Assembly: GCA_032622095.1 (NCBI GenBank)
Contig: CP136069.1
Span: 41,270,194-41,334,193 of the forward strand
DNA from: Siphonodentalium dalli
Lineage: Eukaryota > Mollusca > Scaphopoda > Gadilida > Siphonodentaliidae
Direction of reading: 5' to 3'
Length of the DNA: 64,000 nt
This document shows, piece after piece, positions 45,901 through 47,870 of the stretch (positions are counted from its first letter, which is position 1; each line of letters opens with the position of its first letter). The translations under genes were made by a program, and so were the position numbers. The notes under the pieces were generated by a model that saw only the letters and a program-made list of their open reading frames with translations, was not told where the DNA came from and made no database searches.

Positions 45901-46372
45901 TCAAAGTTTTGCCACAGGTTGTAAAGACATGTCATTGACAAAGTAGGTCACTTGCTGAATGACGTGTACTGTTGAAATAGGTCATTAAAATTGAGGTCAG
46001 ATCAGGTCTGTGCTTTGATCAGTGGACCACTAGCGACTGATTGATCTATTAATACAATGTGTTTCAAGAAGATGGCATTGTATTGTCCACACATGAGTCA
46101 GAGTTAAAGGGTTCGTGGAGACAACACACAATTTCTTTTCTTCATAATCAATAAAAAAATTAGGGTCGGCGACTTTTTATAGGGTCGGTCGGGAGACCCC
46201 AAACACACCTATTTTTTGTTTTGGCCTAAATACACATACGTTCGTTTTCTGCTAAAGCCTTGCTGCTATCTTTCGGGTTCCTACTCCCAGAGTCAGAGTT
46301 AGCAGATGGAGGCCTAGGCAGTAGGGCCTCATCTGGCCTCGTCTCCATAGCTGTACTCATTCTGCTTGGGTT
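728..46372 (-). CDS. AXDND1: AXDND1 ortholog, split gene, 17 coding exons, 3' end off the window
   Basis: Seventeen exons on the minus strand join with consistent phase and GT-AG borders into an open frame of about 682 codons, starting at the ATG at 46360. Family identity rests on conserved blocks in the right order: [15 protein letters not shown] (exon 2), DISFLYDV (exon 4), [10 protein letters not shown] (exon 5), FHELIRQ followed by ECTERG (exons 8-9), [12 protein letters not shown] (exon 12) and YVGTTQRE (exon 17). Exons 8-11 correspond to the axonemal dynein light-chain (p33/DNALI1-like) domain, roughly residues 260-360; the rest is largely helical and probably coiled coil. Known of the family: a ciliary/flagellar protein needed for normal sperm tails in mouse. 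The vertebrate protein is about 1000 aa, so about a third lies left of base 728. Introns carry an exceptional load of repeats. Identity is confident; exact borders are inferred from splice consensus and phase. Confidence 0.93.
974..1255. mobile_element. TTAA-like MITE family F
   Basis: Starts near TTTAACCCTTTGTTAACTAA. The body contains AAAAGTATACATTGGAATGG and an inner inverted repeat GAAATGTTCGGATAATAAG / CTTATTATCTGAACATTTC, and ends CTCGTCAATGAGTATTTAG. Same layout as the three other copies. Confidence 0.7.
1377..2340. repeat. Decayed duplicated segment, copy 1, with THAP-like start
   Basis: Shares AATGATCCAAGTCCCAT, AATAATACCACCACCGGT, GGAGCCGGAGTT and other blocks in the same order with 46767-47870. 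Both copies have TATA-like sequence and then an ATG opening M-x-x-[RK]-CSVF. Here it is ATGGCTAGTAGATGTAGTG at 2071 (CSVFIC, a C-x4-C). This resembles the start of a THAP zinc-finger domain but breaks down within about 25 codons. The tail has four GAACGCTCTTTATT-type motifs. Confidence 0.5.
2341..3811. other. Intron 16 of AXDND1, no recognised feature
   Basis: AT-rich, no family-like open frame and no repeat shared with the rest of the window that I can see. The open frame at 2473-2730 has no recognisable domain. Confidence 0.5.
3812..4203. mobile_element. TTAA MITE family A, complete copy
   Basis: TTAA at both edges, inverted ends CCCTTTACCCAACA / TGTTGGGTAAAGGG. Inside are two near-perfect hairpins (GCCAATGCATTCTC...GAGAATGCATTGGC with TATATATGCGAG stems) separated by an AT-rich spacer. 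A TTAA target plus CCC/GGG ends suggests a piggyBac or Kolobok type non-autonomous element; no transposase is present. Confidence 0.9.
4640..4691 (-). CDS. AXDND1: AXDND1 coding exon 16
   Basis: Small 52-base exon, acceptor TCTGTTTTTCAG, donor AATG|GTAAAA. It encodes [18 protein letters not shown], matching the family's LNVSQLYEQYEIRINGENG. Phase 0 in and phase 1 out. Confidence 0.9.
5034..5191. mobile_element. Hairpin MITE family D (CAGTAATGCCC)
   Basis: Near-perfect foldback: TAATGCCCCAAATAATCGAC on the left and its complement on the right, with TTTCAGGATTTAGTCGG in the arms. TA-flanked CAGT ends suggest Tc1/mariner type. Confidence 0.82.
5245..5427 (-). CDS. AXDND1: AXDND1 coding exon 15
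   Basis: Exactly 61 codons between acceptor CATTTTTAG and donor AATGAG|GTAGAT. It encodes [20 protein letters not shown] and [20 protein letters not shown], aligning with the family's FKGEILLSRYEILKAIKTIQ and LNRHKNLSDDDLPFQ. Phase 0 to 0. Confidence 0.9.
5868..6111. mobile_element. TTAA MITE family C
   Basis: TTAA edges; ends CCCTTTGAGTGCCAGGTCC and CCTGGCACTCAAAGAG; one hairpin of the shared module type with loop GACC ATA GGTC, plus an AT-rich arm. Confidence 0.85.
6869..7175. mobile_element. TTAA MITE family B with an extra hairpin copy, right end lost
   Basis: Left TTAA and CCCTTCTATGACTGGAGC are present. The unit 'TTTACCTTGACCTCGTAAGCCAGTG + hairpin' is repeated, giving three hairpins. 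No right terminus before 7200. Confidence 0.75.
8210..8601. mobile_element. TTAA MITE family A, complete copy
   Basis: Same ends, TTAA duplications and two-hairpin body as the copy at 3812-4203, differing by a few substitutions (one in a hairpin, GGCAAATGC). Lies in AXDND1 intron 14. Confidence 0.9.
8733..9134. mobile_element. Long inverted-repeat element, AXDND1 intron 14
   Basis: ATGGGGTCATTGTCACAAGG at left is inverted at 9115-9134. The arms continue for about 110 bp and each contains two or three variants of GTAGCTAGCTTTT / AAAAGTTGGCTA, so each arm is itself repetitive. Confidence 0.75.
9228..9625. mobile_element. Dispersed repeat family G, copy 1
   Basis: Begins AGACAGAACACAACACGCATC and runs through GTGTTCTGTATTTATTCTAC to ATTCAATGGCTGGGATTCCG. 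The same order is seen in two other copies in this window. Confidence 0.7.
9901..10107. mobile_element. TTAA element with full-length perfect hairpin, family C-like ends
   Basis: TTAA edges, ends CCCTTTCAGTGCCAAGTC / GGCACTGAAAGGG. Nearly the whole 207 bp is one inverted repeat centred at about 10004 (AGAGCTCTTAGAGCTCT). It lacks the hairpin module of the other families. Lies 12 bp from the exon 14 border. Confidence 0.88.
10120..10198 (-). CDS. AXDND1: AXDND1 coding exon 14
   Basis: Acceptor TTACAGTAG|C (the second AG is required for phase) and donor GAAGAG|GTTAGT. It encodes [20 protein letters not shown] then GWEE, matching the LDLKQWEK region. The intron begins only 8 bases before the TTAA and end of a perfect-hairpin MITE (9901-10107). 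Confidence 0.85.
10313..10574. mobile_element. TTAA MITE family B (inverted)
   Basis: Starts CCTTTCATGATGGGAGCTG, ends TCATGGAAGGG with TTAA on the right only; two degraded hairpins. Confidence 0.78.
10578..13242. other. Intron 13 of AXDND1, mostly unannotated
   Basis: Apart from the MITE at 11406-11552 I see only AT-rich intron sequence. Short frames (for example 12752-13045) lack splice context and family similarity. Confidence 0.5.
11406..11552. mobile_element. Hairpin MITE family D, asymmetric copy
   Basis: CAGTAATGCCCTAAATAATC left end and the inverse at right; most of the right inner arm is deleted. Confidence 0.82.
13243..13355. repeat. 56-bp direct duplication
   Basis: GTGAGAAGTAACAGTGGCTG + AAATT.AATTTATGC occurs twice, 56 bp apart, with three or four differences. 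Confidence 0.85.
13692..14125. mobile_element. Dispersed repeat family G, copy 2
   Basis: AGACAGAACACAACGCGCATC then the family body, ending ACGTCAATGGGTGTGGAAT. About 85 percent like copy 1 by eye. Confidence 0.7.
14629..15013. mobile_element. hAT-like MITE family E, older copy
   Basis: Starts CAAGACTTGCAATAGTGTG and ends GACACACTTG; flanks AAAACATA / AACACATA match 7 of 8. The internal palindromes are diverged. Confidence 0.8.
15090..15344. mobile_element. TTAA MITE family B (inverted), diverged
   Basis: GCTTTCATGGTGGGAGCTGC start after TTAA; two hairpins; right end AATGGAAGG-TTTAA decayed. Confidence 0.75.
15708..15796. repeat. Hairpin in AXDND1 intron 13
   Basis: TTATTTTCAATGGAAGGGAA and its near-inverse around AACTCTATATCTAAATATATAGAGTT. 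Confidence 0.75.
16037..16244. mobile_element. TTAA MITE family B (inverted), shortened
   Basis: TTAA on both sides; CCCTTTCATGATGGAAG and CATGGAAGGG ends. The second hairpin has only one arm left. Confidence 0.8.
16373..16959. mobile_element. hAT-like inverted-repeat element, AXDND1 intron 13
   Basis: Ends CAGTGTTCGCGC and GCGTGAACACTG; flanks GTCATAGT / GTCATGTT match 6 of 8. A 587-bp body with no transposase; open frames inside are short and not family-like. Confidence 0.65.
17061..17453. mobile_element. TTAA MITE family A, complete copy
   Basis: Full-length copy with TTAA edges, near-identical to 3812-4203; ends 46 bp from the donor of AXDND1 exon 13. Confidence 0.9.
17499..17767 (-). 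CDS. AXDND1: AXDND1 coding exon 13 (longest)
   Basis: Acceptor TTCCTACAAAG, donor TTGCTT|GTATGT. It encodes residues about 417-505, including [20 protein letters not shown] and [20 protein letters not shown], matching RRLYLNEKGWNKYTKHFIILL and QKWRNLVNKFKQEV. 269 bases, phase 0 in and phase 2 out. The donor region is AT-rich and could be shifted; the phase of exon 14 supports this choice. Confidence 0.93.
18071..18202. mobile_element. Hairpin MITE family D, asymmetric copy
   Basis: TAGTAATGCCCTAATTAATC and inverse end GATTAATTAGGGCATTACT. Both ends carry the same AAT to TTAAT change, so the termini have stayed matched. Confidence 0.82.
18291..18552. mobile_element. TTAA MITE family B
   Basis: Ends CCCTTTCATGACAGGAGC and GTCATGAAAGTG plus TTAA at right; two diverged hairpins. 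Confidence 0.75.
18650..18921 (-). mobile_element. TTAA-like MITE family F, reversed copy
   Basis: Reverse complement of the copy at 974-1255, with the same inner hairpin at 18711-18775; TTAA at 18918-18921, 12 bp from the exon 12 donor. Confidence 0.78.
18934..19092 (-). CDS. AXDND1: AXDND1 coding exon 12
   Basis: Exactly 53 codons, acceptor TTTCAG, donor AAG|GTTAAT (weak at +5). It encodes [19 protein letters not shown] and [14 protein letters not shown], near-diagnostic for AXDND1 (EEYHDLYTLQRRRMEND, DIWSSATYELALK). A TTAA-type MITE ends 12 bp past the donor, and a hAT-like MITE ends 34 bp before the acceptor. Confidence 0.95.
19126..19545. mobile_element. hAT-like MITE family E, long form
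   Basis: 8-bp duplication AATACAAA at 19118-19125 and 19546-19553; left end CAAGAATGACTTTAGTGTG, right end GAGTTTAGTG type. It lies 34 bp from the exon 12 acceptor, in intron 11. Confidence 0.88.
19606..19800. mobile_element. TTAA MITE family B, partial
   Basis: Contains both hairpin modules (CTCTTATATATGCGAG near 19658) and the AAGGTCAAGGTAAATATTG spacer but neither terminus. Confidence 0.6.
20081..20147 (-). CDS. AXDND1: AXDND1 coding exon 11 with duplicated acceptor
   Basis: Acceptor TTTACTTTTAG, donor GAAGAT|GTAAGT. It encodes [20 protein letters not shown], matching the family's ELCLVRAHDVKLTKEAEKAH. The first 26 coding bases with their acceptor are repeated 57 bp upstream, ending at the same GAGCATGAC, so a second in-frame acceptor exists at about 20204. 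The family alignment favours the inner acceptor at 20147. Confidence 0.9.
20147..20262 (-). repeat. 57-bp tandem duplication across the exon 11 acceptor
   Basis: On the gene strand a 57-base unit (T-rich tract, TTTCAG or TTTTAG, then GAGCTTTCAACAGTC and AAGGAGCATGAC) occurs twice head to tail. The inner copy is the working exon 11 start; the outer copy is a decoy with an equally good acceptor. 57 is divisible by three and the frame is open through both. Confidence 0.9.
20550..20632. repeat. Hairpin in AXDND1 intron 10
   Basis: AACACTAGTTTTCAAACTC and its inverse flank the loop AATACTTATT; arms about 35 bp. Confidence 0.8.
20641..20780. repeat. Second hairpin, 59-bp arms
   Basis: AAGGATTAACTGTCATGTGG through GTAACGGTGAGGTAAGT is inverted at 20722-20778 with about one mismatch; loop about 24 bp. 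Starts about 10 bp after the preceding hairpin. Confidence 0.85.
21245..21337 (-). CDS. AXDND1: AXDND1 coding exon 10
   Basis: Acceptor TATATTCAG, donor ACAAG|GTACAG. It encodes [20 protein letters not shown], matching DLVTQRVMDQRILEELYNF. Heptad-like spacing of hydrophobics suggests coiled coil. 93 bases, phase 2 to phase 2. Confidence 0.92.
21451..21480. mobile_element. Family D remnant, ends only
   Basis: CAGTAATGCTATAAATAAAG then CATTACTG: the two termini joined directly, with the body gone. Confidence 0.65.
21955..22190. mobile_element. TTAA MITE family B (inverted)
   Basis: TTAA both sides. Left CCCTTTCATGATGGGAGCTG, right CATGGAAGGG. The local flanks TAAATGACC...TTAAATGACC suggest the site itself was duplicated or the match is chance. 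Confidence 0.85.
22240..22334 (-). CDS. AXDND1: AXDND1 coding exon 9
   Basis: Acceptor TTTCTTCCAG, donor AAAAG|GTTGTA (weak). It encodes [19 protein letters not shown], aligning with both AXDND1 (VSVDCADRGELLSKVRERY) and the DNALI1-type dynein light chain (TINCAERGLLLLRVR). 95 bases, phase 0 in and phase 2 out. Confidence 0.92.
22372..22552. repeat. 25-bp minisatellite upstream of the exon 9 acceptor
   Basis: About seven units of GAGGCTTGGGGAGTCAAGG + CAGATC (25 bp). On the AXDND1 strand it is pyrimidine-rich (CCTTGACTCCCCAAGCC) and ends about 40 bases before the exon 9 acceptor. Since 25 is not a multiple of three it gives open frames in all phases, a composition effect and not coding. Confidence 0.93.
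22593..22710. repeat. Short inverted-repeat element
   Basis: Arms ATGTGTTAATGGGTTTGTTG and CAACAAACCCATTAGCAAA flank about 75 bp that contain a second inner inverted match (AGGATAGAACGAG / AGTTCTATCCTT). Likely a small foldback MITE. No target duplication was confirmed. Confidence 0.6.
22871..23220. repeat. 50-bp minisatellite, 7 units, carrying the 3' end of exon 8
   Basis: Seven units at an exact 50-bp period (unit starts 22871, 22921, 22971, 23021, 23071, 23121, 23171). The next would-be start, 23221, is inside exon 8. Each unit includes the rightmost 20-odd bases of the exon on the gene strand (CATGAACTTATAAGACAG) followed by intron sequence. The unit nearest the exon keeps CAG|GTAGGT. 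Units further away mostly read CAG|ATAGGT, losing the canonical GT. Confidence 0.95.
23218..23292 (-). CDS. AXDND1: AXDND1 coding exon 8, source of a 50-bp minisatellite
   Basis: Exactly 25 codons, acceptor GCTTCAG, donor ACAG|GTATGT. It encodes [22 protein letters not shown] in part, matching [21 protein letters not shown] of the family. This begins the axonemal dynein light-chain-like domain. Its last 20-odd bases recur in seven 50-bp units directly downstream in the intron. Confidence 0.93.
24056..24255. mobile_element. TTAA MITE family A, internally deleted copy
   Basis: Both inverted ends and TTAA edges are present, but the body jumps from the first hairpin arm (TTATATATG) to CACAGGGC. 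This removes about 190 bp including nearly all of both hairpins, as expected from hairpin-mediated deletion. Confidence 0.88.
24298..24520. mobile_element. TTAA MITE family B, left end lost
   Basis: Two hairpins and the right end CATCATGAAAGGG-TTAA. Its right edge lies within 10 bp of the start of the 58-bp array, so it marks the distal limit of the minisatellite. Confidence 0.78.
24526..31742. repeat. 7.2-kb splice-donor minisatellite (24/48/58-bp units)
   Basis: Continuous head-to-tail array filling most of AXDND1 intron 7. Three unit lengths share a core (TTTCCTGATAGGTTTACC on the plus strand, then TGTGTGGGG). The 58-bp unit carries TTAGTAGATCT, the 48-bp unit carries CTTTATATTCTATCC, and the 24-bp unit is the core alone. 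On the gene strand every core reads CCCCACACAG|GTAAACC, the exact end of exon 7 plus its donor. Layout is graded: about 26 nearly identical 58-bp units at 24.5-26.04 kb, mixed 58/79-bp units to 27.7 kb, mainly 48-bp and 24-bp units at 27.7-31.5 kb, and pure 24-bp units touching exon 7. Length divided by unit size suggests about 140 donor copies. Confidence 0.97.
31613..31742 (-). repeat. Five in-frame 24-bp donor repeats abutting exon 7
   Basis: Donor boundaries CAG|GTAAAC fall at 31732 (exon 7), 31708, 31684, 31660, 31636 and 31612, exactly 24 bases apart. Reading on from exon 7 gives GPTQVNLS or GPTQVNIS repeated with no stop, until the first 58-bp-type unit, where the frame ends GNTWIH-stop at 31579. 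Any of the six donors would keep the frame into exon 8. Confidence 0.9.
31732..31840 (-). CDS. AXDND1: AXDND1 coding exon 7, source of the intron-7 minisatellite
   Basis: Acceptor ACTGTTTTCAG at 31841-31843 and donor CAG|GTAAAC after 31732. It encodes [19 protein letters not shown] and ends EYKGPTQ, matching AXDND1 LNDVMDTMLERAGV..EYTGPT. The last 21 bases of the exon and its donor are the same sequence as the 48-bp units of the minisatellite to the left, so exon and array are physically continuous. Five further identical CAG|GTAAAC donors follow at 24-base steps, all in frame. The annotated 3' end is the first of these and the only one that gives the family length. Confidence 0.92.
32623..32935 (-). 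mobile_element. tRNA-derived SINE with 14-bp target duplication
   Basis: On the minus strand it starts GGGGGCCTCGGTGGCTCAAT with an A box TGGCTCAATCGG and a B box GGTTCAAATCC about 45 bases later, then an unrelated body and an ATCAATCAATCAA tail at 32623-32640. TATATTGGCCTTAA flanks both ends (32609-32622 and 32936-32949). Same orientation as AXDND1, in intron 6. The tRNA-like part lacks a full cloverleaf reading and is not a tRNA gene. Confidence 0.88.
33245..33512. mobile_element. TTAA-like MITE family F with poly-C insert
   Basis: TTAGCCCTTTCTATAATAAATGG then a run of about 20 C at 33272-33291, then the family body and ATGAGTATTTAG end. Confidence 0.75.
33536..33980. mobile_element. hAT-like MITE family E, long form
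   Basis: Ends CAAGCCTGCAAATAGCGTG and its inverse. 8-bp duplication GACAAAAT at 33528-33535 and 33981-33988. It contains two palindromic units separated by about 175 bp that recur in the copies at 14629 and 19126. Confidence 0.9.
34046..34102 (-). CDS. AXDND1: AXDND1 coding exon 6
   Basis: Short 57-base exon, acceptor TTATTTCAG, donor CCAT|GTAAGT. It encodes [20 protein letters not shown] up to the split Met, matching the family's DKYTTLL..SENRLLLFPSM. Three adjacent repeat elements (33536-33980, 34167-34397 and 34402 onward) crowd it within about 70 bp on either side. Confidence 0.9.
34167..34397. mobile_element. TTAA MITE family C (inverted)
   Basis: TTAA edges, CCCTTTGAGTGCCAGGGGCC and TGGCACTCAAAGGG ends, one shared-type hairpin, and an A-run of about 19. 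Confidence 0.85.
34402..34475. mobile_element. TTAA MITE family B, 5' fragment
   Basis: CCCATCCATGACTGGAGC directly after the TTAA that closes the neighbouring family C copy, then one partial hairpin arm. The two elements share one TTAA. Confidence 0.65.
34660..34745 (-). CDS. AXDND1: AXDND1 coding exon 5
   Basis: Acceptor TTATTCCGTAG, donor GAAGA|GTAAGT. It encodes [19 protein letters not shown], matching the LTDTLIPEEFHIV motif of the family. 86 bases, phase 0 in and phase 2 out. Confidence 0.92.
35100..35572 (-). mobile_element. Dispersed repeat family G, copy 3 (reversed), with complete hairpin end
   Basis: Reverse orientation. The GACAGAACACAATGCGC terminus at 35545-35572 is part of a hairpin with 35395-35470 around CTCTCGAGCTACGCTCTCGCG. 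The other copies carry only one arm plus a short remnant. Confidence 0.72.
35888..36342. mobile_element. TTAA-like MITE family F interrupted by a hAT-like MITE
   Basis: Family F body, split at TTCCTTAG by the element at 36142-36292, resuming GGAACGACTCGCCAACGAG. Ends GAAAGGG-TTAA. Confidence 0.82.
36142..36292. mobile_element. hAT-like MITE family E, nested
   Basis: Inverted ends CAAGCCTTGAAATAGTGTG. 8-bp target duplication TTCCTTAG at 36134-36141 and 36293-36300. Almost the whole 151 bp is a hairpin (AGAATGAGGTCCCCAGAGGG...). Confidence 0.9.
36449..36662. mobile_element. Hairpin MITE family D, full hairpin
   Basis: Complete foldback with centre TCTCACTGAGAGCTTTCC at about 36550. Confidence 0.88.
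36764..36872 (-). CDS. AXDND1: AXDND1 coding exon 4
   Basis: Acceptor TTATTTTTCAG, donor CCT|GTGAGT. It starts [14 protein letters not shown], nearly identical to the family block [10 protein letters not shown], and then runs into an acidic/basic linker. 109 bases, phase 2 in and phase 0 out. Confidence 0.93.
37234..37334 (-). CDS. AXDND1: AXDND1 coding exon 3
   Basis: Acceptor TTTAATTTAG, donor GGAAA|GTGAGT. It encodes about residues 100-133, including [19 protein letters not shown], matching the VW..P.RRNKFKYLIDHP region of vertebrate AXDND1. It ends in phase 2, and AA plus A of exon 4 gives Lys. Confidence 0.9.
38313..38508 (-). repeat. 3' LTR of the gypsy element
   Basis: Same sequence as the right LTR plus an internal insertion rich in GCGC. 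Preceded on the minus strand by the purine tract. Confidence 0.8.
38697..39616 (-). pseudogene. Ty3/gypsy integrase, rearranged and truncated
   Basis: Minus strand in order: the HHCC zinc-finger arm [20 protein letters not shown] and DIELMVATC (39600-39480); a gap that removes the second zinc Cys and the first catalytic Asp; the core part [15 protein letters not shown] with the second Asp, and [20 protein letters not shown] with the Glu (39468-39274); then [20 protein letters not shown] and the C-terminal [19 protein letters not shown]. This order is the common animal Ty3/gypsy pol. Stops and frame changes (about 39274-39240, 38941-38966) make it non-functional. No protease, RT or gag remains. 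Confidence 0.85.
39766..39929 (-). repeat. 5' LTR of the gypsy element
   Basis: Begins TGTTATATATCGGG and ends ACATAGCA on the minus strand. The bases after it (TGTCAGAAGTT) would be the primer-binding site, but they lack the usual TGG start, so the primer tRNA is not assigned. Confidence 0.8.
39935..40450 (+). pseudogene. DIRS gag-like fragment, frameshifted
   Basis: Readable pieces in different frames: [19 protein letters not shown] from about 39939, then [19 protein letters not shown], then a third frame with [13 protein letters not shown] and [20 protein letters not shown]. The RPENC..L..P.VN..IW pattern is characteristic of DIRS1-group gag. At least two frameshifts and an internal stop separate the pieces. 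The LTR element's ATGGC target site lies at the start of this region. Confidence 0.65.
40560..40990 (+). pseudogene. DIRS RNase H C-terminal fragment
   Basis: The translation contains [49 protein letters not shown] and PTQPWYPL. These are the conserved end of the DIRS RT-RNase H polyprotein (G.P..DLFASR, D.....W, FPPF.L...VL.K, PTQ.WFP). The catalytic RT palm motif is absent, so the RT body has been deleted between about 40450 and 40560. Confidence 0.8.
40925..41901 (+). pseudogene. DIRS-type tyrosine recombinase with one internal stop
   Basis: Two open stretches (to 41142 and from about 41149) are in the same frame, split by a TAA at 41140-41142. The N-terminal SAM-like core-binding part includes [20 protein letters not shown]. 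The catalytic part shows [13 protein letters not shown] (Arg I), [14 protein letters not shown] (H-x-x-R), [13 protein letters not shown] (Trp/His box and the nucleophile Tyr). The R, H, R and Y residues are all visible, so apart from the stop the catalytic set is intact. DIRS recombinases insert a circular DNA intermediate without target duplication. Confidence 0.85.
41974..42345. repeat. Large hairpin at the DIRS right end
   Basis: AATAAACAAGACTTACCTTG with about 55 more bases at 41978-42052 is inverted at 42261-42339, separated by about 208 bp. It may be the internal complementary region of the DIRS element, or a separate foldback element that inserted at its end; the sequence alone does not decide. 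Confidence 0.65.
42660..42820. mobile_element. Family C fragment
   Basis: AT-rich arm plus one complete shared-type hairpin (GCCAATGCATTCTC...GAATGCATTGGCACAGGG). The last 20 or so bases are repeated (AATGCATTGGCACAGGGTAA twice). No TTAA ends. Confidence 0.65.
42890..43065 (-). CDS. AXDND1: AXDND1 coding exon 2
   Basis: Acceptor TATTACAG and donor GCA|GTGAGT. It encodes residues about 41-99, including [19 protein letters not shown], the best conserved N-terminal motif of AXDND1. Exon length 176 fits phase 1 in, phase 0 out. A truncated hairpin MITE begins about 70 bp downstream in the intron. Confidence 0.93.
43467..43545 (+). repeat. Repeat block pairing in inverted orientation with 46140-46226
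   Basis: GGCCAAAACAAAAATAGGTG + TGTTTGGGGTC here; the same sequence on the minus strand at 46226-46190. Both are followed inward by AAAAATTAGGGT(C/A)GG. Either the ends of a 2.76-kb element or two independent insertions. Confidence 0.5.
43746..44177. promoter_or_regulatory. Three E-box plus YY1-like blocks
   Basis: GTCACGTGAC followed within 5-8 bases by GGC(G/T)(G/T)CCATCTTG occurs at 43748, 43923 and 44144. CACGTG is an E-box and CCATCTTG is the reverse of the YY1 core AAGATGG. They lie in AXDND1 intron 1. They may instead be diverged units of a tandem repeat; no function is shown. Confidence 0.4.
44338..44692. repeat. Related GC-rich satellite, short array in AXDND1 intron 1
   Basis: Shares GTATCTTATGCGCCGCAGGC and ACCCACCACCCCATCC with the 49.5-kb array but has its own blocks (CCCTCGATCATTAGAGTATA, ATAGAGGCTACTGCCCAC). 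About three composite units. Confidence 0.85.
46240..46372 (-). CDS. AXDND1: AXDND1 coding exon 1 (start codon)
   Basis: Minus-strand ATG at 46360-46358 opens [17 protein letters not shown], a low-complexity N-terminus. The exon gives 40 codons plus one base before the donor GTATGTG, and that leftover C joins the TA of exon 2 to make Leu. A strong acceptor (a TG/T tract, then CCAG) lies 12 bases before the ATG. The exon therefore probably starts at 46372, and at least one untranslated exon lies further right, in the repeat-filled intergenic region. The N-terminus is not conserved in this family, so this exon rests on phase, splice sites and position. Confidence 0.75.
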
Positions 46373-46398
46373 CTGGAAAAAAAACACACACACATGTA

Positions 46399-46684
46399 CA
46401 GTAATGCCTTAAATAATCCACCCATCAACTCCACAGCAGAATTATGGGTAACTTTTCAGGATTTAGTCAGAAATATGGCTTGTTGCCATTCATCGGAAAG
46501 CTCTCACTGAGAGCTTTCCGATGAATGGCAACAAGCCATATTTCTGACTAAATCCTGAAAAGTGGCTTGTTGCATTCATCGGAAAGCTGGCAATAAGCCA
46601 TACCCGGTATCTCCGACTAAATCTGAAAAGTTACCCATAATTCTGCTGTGTTTAATTAGGAGTCAATTATTGAGGACATTACTG
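46399..46684. mobile_element. Hairpin MITE family D with duplicated arm, next to AXDND1 exon 1
   Basis: Full hairpin plus an additional partial right arm (GGCTTGTTGCATTCATCGG repeats). Lies 27 bp from the acceptor of coding exon 1. Confidence 0.85.
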
Positions 46685-46766
46685 TACATGGCGAGATGTA
46701 CAAAGCCTATGCATTATACCCACACATCCACGCATATACTCAAGCAATATTAAAGGATTACTATCC

Positions 46767-47870
46767 TCATGAAACAACAAAACTCTATCGGAAAGCCACC
46801 CCTATTGTGATCACAATGATCCAAGTCCCATAAAAATCGCGTAATAAATAAGCCGAGAAATAAATAAATAATACCACCACCGGTTGTCGGCTATCTCCGT
46901 CGCAAAACCTCGCATGACGTCAAGCGAGGTAAACTAATTAAAAACAGGGAATTGGAGTCGGAGTTAATTATGTCTACCTATATGGCGATTGAAAATCCGG
47001 AATCGACATCAGGGCGTGAGTGTAATGGAATTGCTGCGGGGCATATCAATAACATTGTGTACACATGGTGAATTGTCATCGCGCGGTGAGTTATCTTCAC
47101 TTGTGATTTGTCTTAAGTGCTGTTTGGAAAGTTACGGTATTGTTTTGACAAAAAATATAGAGGGACAATTGAGCGGGGTAGATAACACTTTCGTATAAAG
47201 CTTATAAAAACACGAGCCGGCATGTGAACTTTATTCGGGTGCGTGTTTGCGATGTTGTTTTAATTTTCCGTATATATACCCCGAGTGTCCCGTATTTACA
47301 ATCATTCATTCGTGACAATGCCATATAAATGCAGTGTTTTCGGCCGTGGCCGGTCTAGTGACTCTCAGTTAGGCATATGCTGTATTCATTTCCAAACGAT
47401 GTTCGTTTACGTGACATTTGGCGGGATTTATGTGGGAAACTTGTTGCGCAAAATCAGAAACCGATTACATATACCAAATAAAGAGCGTTTAATTTGACGA
47501 GTCAGTCATGGTTACGAATACATACAATTGCAGTTAAAGTGGGGAGTATGTTGATGAATAATTCACGATGACAACTATTCTAAGTCGAGTCCCCATTTCC
47601 TTCACCATGGCTCAATAAAGAGCATTCCATGTTAAGAGTTTTCCTAATATGGTACGAATACAAAGAGTTTAATAAAGCGGAAATTGCTATGACAATGATG
47701 GAAGGATATATAAAGCATGCATATCGGAAGTTCATGTACAGGTATTGGCCTGTATTGTTGTAATCAGTAAACAATCACTAGAACAACTGTTCTAAGTCGA
47801 GTCCCTTTACCTTGACGCAATAAAGAGCGTTCACTATTACGATATATTGCGAATAAAGAGCACTTGAATA
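46767..47870. repeat. Decayed duplicated segment, copy 2, with THAP-like start
   Basis: Partner of 1377-2340, same orientation. ATG at 47318 opens MPYKCSVFGRGRSSD, where the second zinc Cys would be Arg. AATAAAGAGCGTT-type motifs recur at about 47478, 47615, 47816 and 47850. I infer a decayed gene or DNA-transposon 5' end; it is not a working gene. Confidence 0.5.

Larger units (their letters stand above)
43066..46239. other. Intron 1 of AXDND1
   Basis: Holds the inverted GGCCAAAAC blocks, the E-box/YY1-like repeats, the short satellite and a run of about 20 G at 45686-45705. The remainder (44.7-46.1 kb) shows nothing recognisable. Confidence 0.5.
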
